Below are positions 54,770 through 64,000 of a stretch of DNA of 64,000 nucleotides, piece after piece (within the stretch, counting starts at the first letter, position 1; every line of letters starts with the position of its first letter). A program made the translations under genes and the position numbers. The notes beneath the pieces were generated by a model that was not told the origin of the DNA, did not search any database, and was given only the letters and a program-made list of their open reading frames with translations. The stretch comes from Polyodon spathula (taxonomy: Eukaryota > Chordata > Actinopteri > Acipenseriformes > Polyodontidae): positions 41,265,226 through 41,329,225 of the forward strand of contig NC_054534.1 in assembly GCF_017654505.1 (NCBI RefSeq), given 5' to 3'.

Positions 54770-55347
54770 GGGTCAATCAGTTTACCATCCTCAAATGGAT
54801 GGACTTGTGGAGCGGTTTAATAAGACCCTGAAGTCGATGCTAAAGAAAGTCACTTCAAAGGATGGGAGGGACTGAGATCTTCTGTTACCATATTTGATGT
54901 TCGCAGTACAACAAATCAGCAGTACGCCGAACATTTAACCCAGGAGATAGAGTTATGGTATTAGTGCCAACTCCGGAGAGCAAGTTATATACCAGATGGC
55001 AGGGGCCATATGAGATAATAGCTCCAATAGGAGAAGTGAACTATAAGGTAAGACAGCCAGATAAATGAAAGAAAGAACAAGTGTATCACATCAACCTTCT
55101 TAAACCGTGGATAGATTGGGAAGAACTAGTAGCAATAGTGGCATTGGGTAAAGAGGGAGAGACAGGACTAGAGGAAAGGTCCATTAATATAGGTCCCTCG
55201 CTTACCCATCAACAAGTTCAAGAAGTTCAAGAGTGTGTTAAGGCTAATCAAGATGTGTTTTCTCCTATACTAGGAAGAACCCCAGTCCACACACCTCCTG
55301 GGGTATGTGTCCAGGTTAGGTCCTACAGGATCCCGGAGGCTCAACGA
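54770..55347 (+). pseudogene. Integrase C-terminal and linker remnant (Gmr1-type)
   Basis: VYHPQMDGLVERFNKTLKSM (about 54,779-54,840) contains the last catalytic Glu of the DDE integrase. A deletion follows, then FNPGDRVMVLVPTPESKLYT, RWQGPYEI and VYHINLLKPWIDWEEL (C-terminal chromatin/DNA-binding domain and linker). The 90-codon frame 55,081-55,353 covers the spacer before RT and ends in a stop. Stops near 54,873, 55,067 and 55,351 interrupt it. Confidence 0.8.
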
Positions 55348-55374
55348 AAATAAGTTGTTCATGAGGTTGAATCT

Positions 55375-56050
55375 ATGAAAAGAATGGATGTGATCAAGGA
55401 GTCCTCGAGTCCATGGAACAGTCCTATCGTAATGGTTGCCAAACCCAACAGAACTTGGCGGTTTTGTAACGATTTTCGGCAATTAAATCAGGTATCCAAG
55501 TTTGATTCCTATCCTATGCCTAGGGTAGACGAGTTAATTGAGAGGTTGGGCTCGGCCAAATATTTAACAACTTTAGACCTTACTAAAGGATATTGGCAAA
55601 TTCCACTTAGCCCTTCGTCTAAAGAAAAAACAGCTTTTGCCACACCTCTAGGTCTGTTCCAATATAAAGTGATGCCGTTTGGGTTACACGGCGCCCCTGC
55701 CACTTTCCAAAGGCTTATGGATATAGTGTTAAGACCTCATGTCCAGTATGCATCAGCCTATATTGATGATATTGTAATATTTACTGATTCGTGGAAAACA
55801 CATCTTGAAAAAGTAAACGCTGTATTACAGTCCCTAAGGGAAGCAGGTTTTACGGCGAACCTAGCCAAATGTCTTGTTGGTTTACAGAAAGCCCAATACT
55901 TAGGGTTTGTAGTAGGGGGTGGTAGAGTTAAGCCCCAAATTAGTAAAGTAGAAGCTATCACTAATTGACCAGTTCCAAAAGACAAGAAACAAGTTAGAGC
56001 CTTCATAGGTTTGGCAGGGTACTATAGAAGATTTGTGCCTGAGTTTTCCT
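55375..56050 (+). pseudogene. Reverse transcriptase remnant (Gmr1-type)
   Basis: A 197-codon frame with SSPWNSPIVMVAKPN, FCNDFRQLNQ, LTTLDLTKGYWQIPL (first catalytic Asp), TPLGLFQYKVMPFGLHGAPA and YIDDIVIF (catalytic pair). The frame ends at 55,966 where a conserved Trp codon is now a stop, then continues PVPKDKKQVRAFIGLAGYYR. A frameshift in a C-run follows near 56,062. Catalytic residues are intact, but the coding sequence is interrupted. Confidence 0.88.
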
Positions 56051-56129
56051 CCATTGCTACCCCCCCTTACTGATTTAATAAAAAAAGTCAGCCCCAGTTT
56101 GTGTAAAATGGAACCCTGAAACAGATAAG

Positions 56130-56685
56130 GCATTCAGGGCTATTAAAGAAGCCCTATGCAATGGGCCAGTGTTAAAGGTACCCGATTTCTCCCAACCCTT
56201 TGTACTACAGACAGATGCTTCAGAAGTAGGCCTTGGGGCTGTGTTGTCACAGATCATAGATGACGAGGAACAACCAGTAGGCTATCTCAGCAGAAAACTC
56301 CTACCTCGAGAAAAGAAATACAAGAGAAATACTAAAGAAAATAAAAGAGTGCTTGGCTTTAAAGTGGGCAATAGAGACCTTAAAATATTATCTTTTAGGT
56401 TGTGAATTCATCGTAGTTACGGATCATACACCCTTGAGGTTTATTAAGGAGAATAAGGAGAAGAACGCTCGGGTAACACTTTGGTTTTTAGCTTTGCAGC
56501 CTTATAAGTTCAAAATTGAGCACCGAAGGGGAACACAGAATGCTAATGCGGATGGGTTGTCAAGGAAGCATGTGGTTGGTTGGTCTGCTCAAACCGATAG
56601 GTTGGAGCTGGGGGGGAGGATATGTAAGGAAAGAGTAGTTGCGCCTTTAAGGAATGGCGGCTCTTTGGAAGAAGTTATATAACCC
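56130..56685 (+). pseudogene. RNase H remnant (Gmr1-type)
   Basis: Two frames. One (56,169-56,405) has FVLQTDASEVGLGAVLSQ with the first catalytic Asp, then YLSRKLLPREKKY. The next (56,353-56,682) has ALKWAIETLKYYLLG, VTDHTPLRF (catalytic Asp) and NANADGLSRKH. The Glu of the EKE motif lies at the frameshift near 56,335. The frame then runs into the polypurine tract and LTR. Confidence 0.85.
56605..56622 (+). promoter_or_regulatory. Polypurine tract of the second Gmr1-type element
   Basis: GAGCTGGGGGGGAGGATA directly upstream of TGTAAGGAAAG. Same position and similar sequence as the tract at 21,062. Confidence 0.65.
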
Positions 56686-57838
56686 AGAGAACCCGCTGCC
56701 AATTAATCAAGTGAGTTTCTGGGTTTAAAAGGAAGCAGGTCAGAGCCATAGGCAGGTTGGTTGTTCGGGAGAAAACACGGGCTGTTGGCTTCTACAAGAA
56801 GGTAGTGCGATAATTGCAGTGTTGTGATAAAACATCGTAAGGTAAAGCTATATCGGGTTATGTTAAAAATACCGTTAGTATTGTTTTATGAAAAACGTAA
56901 TTTTCCCTCTTGGTGAGGTAGTCTTTTGTTTTATTGCGGAAGTGTATTTATTTTCTTTGTAACGGAGTACTATTGGAGGAGCAGTACTCCGTATTAGTTT
57001 GAAGTAAAGCTCGCAGTGGTCAACGTTGTGCTGGATTACACTGACATCACAGCAGTGTGAGTTTGTGTTTATAACCTGGAGCGGTATTTGTTACTTTCGT
57101 TTTGAAATGACTTTAAATAATAACCCGAAAGAATAGACTGGAGACTGGATGTACAGGCATTGTTATACAGACACACGACGTGGAAGCTTGAAAGAGTACA
57201 AGTGCATCTTCGGACAGTCGGGAGTTGGCTGCTGGAGTTCCATCTCCACAGCCTGGATATAACTTGTGCTAACTCTGTTCATTCTTGGAACGTTCAGGAC
57301 ATTGTTGCTACTATCCTGGAGTTGGTCTACAAAGCAGATATATGCTGCATATACCAATTTTTTCAGGACAATTCAAGCAGAAGGAGCCTGTCCTGATACT
57401 TACCTGTGTTACAGGTCCCTTCCAGAAGAGGGAGCCTGTTCTATACTTGCCTGTGTTACAGATCACTTCCAGCAGAAGGAGCTTGTTCTGCACTTACCTG
57501 TGTTACAGGACTCTTCCAGCAGAGGGAGATCATCCTGTATTTACCTGTAACTGGAGACCGCTATATGGAAGAGAGAGTTGTTCTGTCCTACCCGCGGACT
57601 AACTCACTTCATTGGAGAACCCTCGAACTGTGCTTCAGTCTCCAGGACTTGAAATAGCTTAGTTAGGGATTGAAGAAGTGAGTTAGTCAGTGGCCTGTAC
57701 AGGGCGAGAGCTTTGAGAGAAACTGATCTTTGATGTAAATATTGTAAATAAAACAACCTTACCTGCAAACGTGTTGAGTCTGTGCCAGTTGTTAAAGGGG
57801 AAGGCAGTGGTGCAAGTGTGCCTAGTGGATCTTTTACA
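56623..57838 (+). repeat. 3' LTR of the second Gmr1-type element
   Basis: Starts TGTAAGGAAAGAG. The end is probably ATCTTTTACA (57,838), just before AT/GT arrays. AATAAA at about 57,748-57,753 fits a poly(A) signal. It contains a 47-bp tandem repeat. No 5' LTR partner is in the window, so the right border is by eye. Confidence 0.65.
57370..57556 (+). repeat. 47-bp tandem repeat within the LTR
   Basis: CCTGTGTTACAG starts at 57,403, 57,450 and 57,497, and a fourth partial unit at 57,544, giving an exact 47-bp period. Each unit contains TTCCAG.AGAGGGAG. The overlapping frames here are all short and unlikely to be coding. Confidence 0.88.
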
Positions 57839-57848
57839 ATTGCCTAGT

Positions 57849-57867
57849 ATATATATTATATATATAT

Positions 57868-57940
<73 letters not shown>
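57849..57940. repeat. (AT)n-(GT)n compound microsatellite
   Basis: Interrupted AT array followed by a 50-bp GT array. Confidence 0.95.
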
Positions 57941-57941
<1 letters not shown>

Positions 57942-58201
57942 GTAGCAATCTCAGTTCCCGCAGGGCAGGCTCCTCACACAGGGCAAGGCAATCAATCGCA
58001 CACACAGGCGGACGGCGGGCACAGCAAAACCAGGGTCCTATCGCATTAATATCACGCTAGTGCCCATGATAACGCTGTACAAAAGAGACGAGCTCGCTCC
58101 TATTGCCTCGGAGCGTACATGGAAGCTTTATGTCTTAATATGTAGTAGATGGTCATCTTACGACGACGGAGCCTTCTGGTACCTTGCCCCATGCACGCTA
58201 C
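57941..58201. repeat. 261-bp segment bounded by TGTAGC and GCTACA
   Basis: GC-rich island between a GT array and an AT array, with 6-bp inverted ends. It may be a small solo LTR or MITE. No target duplication can be read because both flanks are simple repeats. Confidence 0.35.
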
Positions 58202-58283
58202 AATATATATATTAATATATATATATCATATATTATATATATATATATTATATATATATTATGTATATTTATATATATAATAG
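58202..58283. repeat. Imperfect AT-rich simple repeat
   Basis: Interrupted TA repeats. Confidence 0.85.
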
Positions 58284-59945
58284 ATGAGACAAGGAGCAAA
58301 GAGAGTGTAGTCTTGGGGAGTTACAGGACTACACTTCCCAGAAGGCCACGGGACTGACAAGCCTCCAATTGTTTTATTAATTACTGTCAGATAGCTAATA
58401 TTGCAAATTTTAGCCCGCTGCAATGTATTTAAGATCAGCAGTCAATGTATTCAAGACTGATGTGTGAAGAGCCTGACCATGCATCGTTAAAAGGAAGAAA
58501 TTAAAAGGTACTGTGCATACGATTTTTCTAAACTGTGTTTTTGCAAAAACGATGAAACAGCTTAGCGCTACCGTGTCAGACAAGGTGTTGCTGAAGTTTA
58601 TTAAGCACTCCAAATTGGAGCTCAGTTTTTGTTTACATTTGTTTATTTTTGTGTTTGTATAAAAATAAAAGAAAATTATCGCAATCACTGTTGAACTGTG
58701 TTCAAAAAGTGGCAAACGAATGGGAAGTGATTGAAATCTTTCCCTCTATATTTTATTTTTTTAATTGACGAGGACACACAAATGCAATGAAACTAGCCAT
58801 TACAATCAAATTATTATTTTTATATTTTGTGAAGGGAGAAAAAAAATATCCTGAAATAAAAATAAATTTTTCGATCAATCGAATTTCTTTTATTTTTTTA
58901 AATGTAGTAAAATCTGATAAATTCTGAATAATATTACCAATTATATGTGAATTATTATTAAAGAAATACAAATGGGGGATGGTAAACAAATACAATTTGA
59001 TCCAATATAAAATTCTAAAAAATAAAATAGTCAAACAATTATATTTTATATAAGCAGATCAGTCGAAAATAAGCTGAAGTCGTTTCTCTCCACACCATTT
59101 CAACCAGACTCAACGTAGTTTGACATAAAAGGTTGCAAACAGAAACAAGAAAAACAAAACAAAACAAAAAAAAAACACGTGATTCCTTTGAGCCTCTGAC
59201 CTGACAATATCAGAAGTAGCAGGGTCTTTCTGTATCATCACATCAACAAAAGAGAATGCAGTACAGTGCAGAGAATTGCAGGTGTGTCACTTTAATGCTA
59301 ATTCAATGAAACACAAGCTGGTAACACAGCTCCTAATCAAAGAAGAACTTTGTATTATCATTGCAGTAAAACAAAAATTACGTGTTGATTGTTTTAAATT
59401 TGCTCTTTATGTATCATAGTGCTGGCCAGTGCTAGCATTCATGCAGGCTGTAAATTAGGTTTGACAACTGTGTAGCATTAAAGGTATTTGTCACTGTAGC
59501 ATAATGATATTAGCACCACGACCACATATTATCTGTAAGAGCTTCTCGATGATCTATCCTTAGTGAAAAAATGGCAATCCAGCATTTATTAAAAAAAAAA
59601 AAAACTAAAAAAAAGTGTGTTTTATTTAATTATTGAAAATACTCTATCATATTATCGGAATATAGCAGGTTTCAGCCTGTCCATCTATATGTAAATCACA
59701 CTTACATTTTCTGCATATATCGCAATAATCGTTTAGCAAATTTTAAGAAACTTGGTAATTCCTATTCTATTCTGTACATACTGTTCACATATGTCATTGT
59801 CATCAAATTCATCATCATACAGATAGCTAAAAAAAGCATTTACCACTGTAATAATATAAGATAATATAATATTTTGACAATACTTCTGCATGAAATGTAT
59901 CTGGAATCTCCCTGGAATTTCCCTGTCGAAGTTGTGCCACAGAAA
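58284..59945. other. Non-coding AT-rich stretch
   Basis: No gene. Minus-strand frames of 93-101 codons lack motifs. A word ACTACACTTCCCAGAAGGC (58,328-58,346) is close to the ZNF143/Staf motif. Confidence 0.4.
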
Positions 59946-60720
59946 GATAAACTGGGGGGGGGGGGGTATTTTAATGACCTAAACAGCAGTGAGACCCAGC
60001 ATATTTTTGATTATTAAAATGGACCCTGTGAAAGATGAACATGTGAAAAAATTTACATTTTATAACAGTGAAACAGTGAGGAGGCAAGTGGGTTTAAGGC
60101 TTAGTGTTAATTTGGAAAGGCTACTGCTTTACAGCCACAACAGTCAAATCTCATCACCTTCAGCAGAAATAATTTATGGTTAATCTTACATGCAGTCGTA
60201 TTAAATTAGTATTACTCATCAAAACCTGCTTATTAATAAAACAAGTTGAATTAGTCACTGGAGAATCATATTTGGAAATTCAATGACAATTCTAAATGTT
60301 TAATAAGGGCCTGAAATGTTATTGCAGTGCAGGTGGCACAGAGAAATGTTGTCAAATATGACATTCATTAATATTTCATGAGGAGAACGTGACAGAGCTG
60401 AAAATTGATCTGGTTTTCTTCTAATATTTGTAGGAGTTGTGAAAGGTAAATAAAATGATCTAACAAGACATATCAAGTCACGCTTGAATCTTTGATCCCC
60501 TCCAACACGGTCTGAATTATTCAGCGCTTCAAGTCTTTCCAGTTCAATTCATTATAAAACACACTCAAGCAGAGTTTTATTCTTATTAGACAGAGGGCTG
60601 GATTTTTTTTATGAAGGATTATTTAATACAAATCGTATCCTGGGCCTACAGTCTCTGAAATCAAACAATATGGGCAAAAACCGTTGGGAGAAAATGTCAA
60701 CGCTGTAGAGAATGCCAAAT
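59946..60720. promoter_or_regulatory. Candidate conserved non-coding element
   Basis: After a poly-G run (59,957-59,966), about 700 bp without repeats or frames. It is rich in TAAT/ATTA words (TTGATTATTAAAATGG, ATTAATATTTCATGAGG, GAATTATTCAGCGC), typical of vertebrate developmental enhancers. Texture-based inference only. Confidence 0.35.
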
Positions 60721-60954
60721 CTAAAGTAATAAAATGGAATCCAATTTGTATGTTTTAACTGTATCAATATTAATCATCTTCTGTTTGATTCACAACTGAT
60801 TTTGTAAGCGTAACAGTATTACTCCTTCATTAGAATGTATATATTCTGTATAGGAGATGTATGTGTATCCACCAAATAGCATCATAATTTGGACAGTGCT
60901 CAATTAGACAGAACAAACCCATGCTAAACCTGCAACGTGGATTTATTTAAATTC

Positions 60955-61235
60955 ACGGGATGCAAAGGCTGACTGGAGGAAGAAACTCGGAAATTGAGGC
61001 TAGACTGCTTGAGTGTTTTGTGCCTTAGAAAGGAGTGCAGGGTTTCCCCTTGGCTTGTGACCAAATCGATCGGCCTCCAAGCAACTAATACTTCCCCTAA
61101 GGGGATCCTATAGGTGAGAGAATGGGAAAACGAAAGAGTTATGAAAAATGTAGCATTCGGGTTCCATCTGGCTTGCAGAAAACCTTCCTGGCGGAGGATG
61201 AGGCAGGATGGCTGGGCCTTTAAGATTGGGAAGTG
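60955..61235 (-). repeat. Dispersed repeat, copy 2 (partner at 8.88 kb)
   Basis: Reverse complement aligns along 8,880-9,125: GTTTTCCCATTCT, GGGGAAGTATTAGTTGC, TTGGAGGCCGATC. Repeat class unknown. Confidence 0.6.
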
Positions 61236-61256
61236 AGCTTCTATATACAATAGAGA

Positions 61257-61640
61257 TTAACCCTTTGCGATCCTATGTCTGACCAGGTCCGACATTACAA
61301 TTTTCCCTTTTCACTCTGACATCATCAAAAAGATGTAAAGCACAAGTCTCTAGTCTTTTTTTTTTTCTCAGACTGTGACCGATAGTAGCCGAATGAAGCC
61401 GAAAAAAAAGGGTGTATCTGATAGCCCCATGCACCACAGAGACAACACGGACATAAACAAAGGAGGTAGCTGCTTCTGCATCCAGCACTCAAAGAATATC
61501 ACAGATATTTGCAGAGCTTTTTGAGATGCTATAGTAATAAAATAATGACTTGGGTCACATTTCTGAGGGTTTTGGTGATAAAAACGAGTCATCAGCAGAG
61601 GTTTTATTAGTATGCACGTCTATAAAAAGGTATGTGAAAA
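61257..61640. mobile_element. piggyBac-like terminal region (possible MITE)
   Basis: TTAA (61,257-61,260) is followed by CCCTTTGCGATCCTATG. TTAA target plus a CCC start is the piggyBac signature. An internal near-palindrome around GACCAGGTCCGAC supports a structured end. No matching right end or transposase was found. Confidence 0.4.
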
Positions 61641-61835
61641 ATACAGTGAACAAGGGGTGGGGCTTGGCTGGAGATGCAGTACCGAGTGTCCTTTCTCGAT
61701 TCAATGTCTTTTAAACCTGTTTTACTCTGAAAAAAAATATTTTAAACAGTGCGTGTAAAATAAACAGCGCATGTGAAAATAAATTGGACCCAATGCACCT
61801 GACAAGCGCTGAATAAATGGACCACTAAGGTTAAG

Positions 61836-61839
<4 letters not shown>

Positions 61840-61911
<72 letters not shown>

Positions 61912-61920
61912 CACACACAC
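61840..61920. repeat. (AT)n-(AC)n microsatellite
   Basis: AT array of about 64 bp, then a short AC run. Confidence 0.95.
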
Positions 61921-62712
61921 TTTTTTTTTTTGATGGGGGGAATTAAAAGACTAATCTCCCCGCTCAGTGGAGAGGAAAAACCCCTGCCATTGGGTCCTGT
62001 CAAAGAGATGGCCCCCGCTCCAGCCATACTAACAATACTCTGACCTGTTGACATTGCTTTGGTTGCTGCACCTATACTGAAGGCATAAATATTATGATTA
62101 ATCATGAAAATCTTGAAATACCTATTTCAGACCGTGATATTCTTTTTTTTTTCTTTCCCGATGGGGAAGAAGGTCTGACCTAACTAATGGATTTAGTCAA
62201 TAATAATATGAATGCGTAGTTAGAAAAGACACAGAATTTTGCGTTAGATTTATATCCTGCACATTTTGTTACATTGTATCTTTTTTGTGTACCTGAAAAA
62301 CTGACAAGTTTTTGTCCCCCAATTTGTGCACTACCAAATTTCAATGAAGGAATCCATGAAAGGCCCCTCTTGATGAGAAACGAAACTAACAGGAGAACCG
62401 TCTGCAAATGGTTAAACATTCGAGACAGATTGCTGTAACTATCCTACCTTGACCCTGCTGAATAAAATCTTCCATGAACGATCTACCATCATCATGATCC
62501 ATCTCTTGATATGTCAGATATAAGAAAATGGATAAAAGGAAATGGCAGCAGTGGCTAAGAAAAGAGAAATACGTGCTGTAATATCCCTCCCTGTACAGCT
62601 CCTCAAACCCATGCCATATTTTTTCTTTCCATATGAAGTGTGTGTGCATGTGTAGGGTAGGGGGTTGTTTGGGTGGTAGGGAGCAGACTAAACCGTGCTG
62701 ATCTACATACAC
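61921..62712 (-). mobile_element. DIRS-like retrotransposon remnant
   Basis: The minus strand at about 62,105-61,980 reads NIYAFSIGAATKAMSTG, comparable to the SHSFRIGAAT box of DIRS tyrosine recombinases. The next part, 62,140-62,300, is similar to plus-strand 6,066-6,160 (AGGATATAAATCTAA, GCATTCA, GGGAAAGAAAAAA). Farther upstream, frames are short and unrecognised. Strongly decayed. Confidence 0.45.
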
Positions 62713-64000
62713 ATCAAATCAGATGAAATAATCAGATATGCGTCACACTTGTTTAACTGTCACTAAAGTCAAAATTTCAGATATGTGAGTGCTGATTGTA
62801 ACTTGATGTCTTTTTAAAGACACAGTACCCATGTATTTTTTAACGTTTTTGTTGTGTAAACAAACATGTGTGCACCATTTCAATTGAAAGAACTTAACCC
62901 TGGTCTTCCAAAATGACATAATCAGTAAAACATCTTTTAAAAAGTAAAACAGAAGTAATTACCTTGACACCATGTATTAATGCATATGTTTTAAATTCCT
63001 TGTTTTTTGCATGACACAAAACCAAAAATACATTGTATTAACCTAACCTTTAATCAATATTAACAATTAGCAATGGGTAGCAAAAATACACGTTATTTCC
63101 TTACTAATTCCTAAGTCCTAATAAGTTCTTGAATAATGTATTTTCCTGTTTACTTCCCTGTATTGTGAATGGCCATACCAAAAAAAAAAAAAAAAAAAAA
63201 AAAGGTTTACCTGGCATCCAGGCCGCAAATCTGCAAAACACCTGTTTAAAAATATGTCAGAAGTGCTTTGAAATGAGCCTTACAGTGAATAACACTATCA
63301 TTTACACTTGAGACTTGAGATCTCTATATTTTCAGAAAAAAAAAAAAAAATCTGTTAGACAGGCCATGCTGATAGACAACCTTTTGGTCAACCGATGAAA
63401 GATACAATGAGGCAACTCCAAATGGATGGATGACAGATTATCCTGTCTGCAGCGGGACAGGCAGAACTGAGCACAGAAGAAAGTCCTCAAAGACTTATCA
63501 TCCGGAACTTAACAAGAGAAGTTTCAGCAGTAGCAGGCCGCCTTTCTCGCTGGTTGCTCTGTCCTACATAATCAGTTGTTTTTTTAATATATATTTTTTT
63601 TTATTTTCACTGGCATATTTTTCAAGTCAACACAAGCACGCCTTCTGTGTATCCCCTGGGGGTGAAGCTGGTTAGACTCTGATGCAGCACACTGTGCCTG
63701 GCCTTAATATTTTATACCATAAGCTGTGTGGTTTTTACATCGATCCTCAGATTCATTTCTCAACATAACAAAAATAGGGATCAGTGCCTAGCCCCCTTGC
63801 TGTACAGGCATTGATAACTATTTTTTTTTTCCCCTTGCATCCTCACATATTGACCTTTACTGTTACCTGAGCCAGTTTATTCATATGTTTTCCTCCTCCC
63901 ACATCAGGAGGCACTATGAAAAAAAAAAAAAACAAAACAACAATATTGCACTTTAAGCAGAATTGGGGAGTTGTGTCATTGTGCACTAATAAAAAAAAAC
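62713..64000. other. Non-coding AT-rich stretch to window end
   Basis: No gene. Poly-A runs at 63,180-63,203 and 63,338-63,351. An 81-codon frame (63,430-63,675) has a hydrophobic stretch but no context. Nothing else recognised. Confidence 0.4.

Larger units (their letters stand above)
54766..57838 (+). mobile_element. Second Gmr1-type Ty3/gypsy element, 5'-truncated and broken
   Basis: Integrase C-terminal parts, then RT, then RNase H, polypurine tract and a 3' LTR follow one another on the plus strand. Integrase precedes RT as in the intact element at 15.9 kb. Gag, protease and most of integrase are missing, and the left side is fused to an unrelated LTR piece. Protein similarity to the first element is clear, but the LTRs are unrelated, so this is a different lineage of the group. 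Confidence 0.85.

Noticed and set aside
57941..58201. Firm MITE or solo LTR call
   Set aside because: Only 6-bp inverted ends, and both flanks are simple repeats that hide any target duplication.
58410..58715. 101-codon minus frame
   Set aside because: AT-rich, hydrophobic by composition, no motif or neighbour support.

Overview
The window looks like intergenic DNA from a vertebrate, most likely a ray-finned fish. The retroposon mix suggests a non-teleost such as a sturgeon or paddlefish: a CR1-type LINE ending in a TTCTTATG-repeat tail, L2, RTE and L1-type LINEs, DIRS-like, Gmr1-type Ty3/gypsy, Harbinger, hAT, several Tc1 types and long (AT)n microsatellites. The species is inference. I found no exon of a host gene and no tRNA, rRNA or CRISPR array. 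Almost every long reading frame belongs to a transposable element, so this is a gene-poor, repeat-nested region.

Layout. 1-4.2 kb: AT-rich non-coding DNA with two (AT)n arrays. 4.2-5.9 kb: CR1 LINE 3' half holding a 427-bp tandem duplication whose second copy differs almost only by T-to-C changes. 5.9-8.4 kb: decayed DIRS-like pieces and a solo LTR of the Gmr1 family. 9.1-10.2 kb: Tc1 remnant. 10.6-12.8 kb: an LTR in inverted arrangement, with a complete CACTA-like DNA transposon (TAA target duplication) inserted in it. 13.1-22.8 kb: a Harbinger element whose transposase is split by a complete Gmr1-type Ty3/gypsy element (15,942-21,785; one intact 1436-aa frame, near-identical LTRs, CTGTG target duplication). 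23-31.5 kb: Tigger-like ends, a hairpin, L2 pieces, one clear solo LTR (26,383-27,140) and LTR-like candidates. 31.5-32.26 kb: non-coding DNA resembling a conserved enhancer. 32.3-33.7 kb: Tc1 element with both ends. 34.1-39.1 kb: solo LTR, then an L1-type LINE with ORF1 and ORF2 remnants and another solo LTR inside ORF2. 39.4-40.55 kb: Tc1 remnant interrupted by an RTE LINE piece. 43.06-45.07 kb: a 2-kb LTR element with zinc-knuckle remnants but no pol. 46.0-47.2 kb: 3' end of another LTR element. 51.6-54.0 kb: hAT and Harbinger-accessory remnants and an RFX-type X-box pair. 54.4-57.8 kb: an LTR fragment and a second, broken Gmr1-type element with its 3' LTR. 58-64 kb: non-coding DNA with one stretch resembling a conserved element, a piggyBac-like end and DIRS-like remnants.

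What acts together. The Gmr1 element looks recent: its reading frame is open and its LTRs differ at only two places. All other elements are decayed, deleted or nested. Nesting gives a relative chronology: Harbinger before Gmr1, the 10.8-12.8 kb LTR before the CACTA-like element, L1 before the 37.1 kb LTR. The most unusual signal is the strand-biased T-to-C cluster in the CR1 duplication, whose neighbour preference resembles ADAR-type adenosine deamination.
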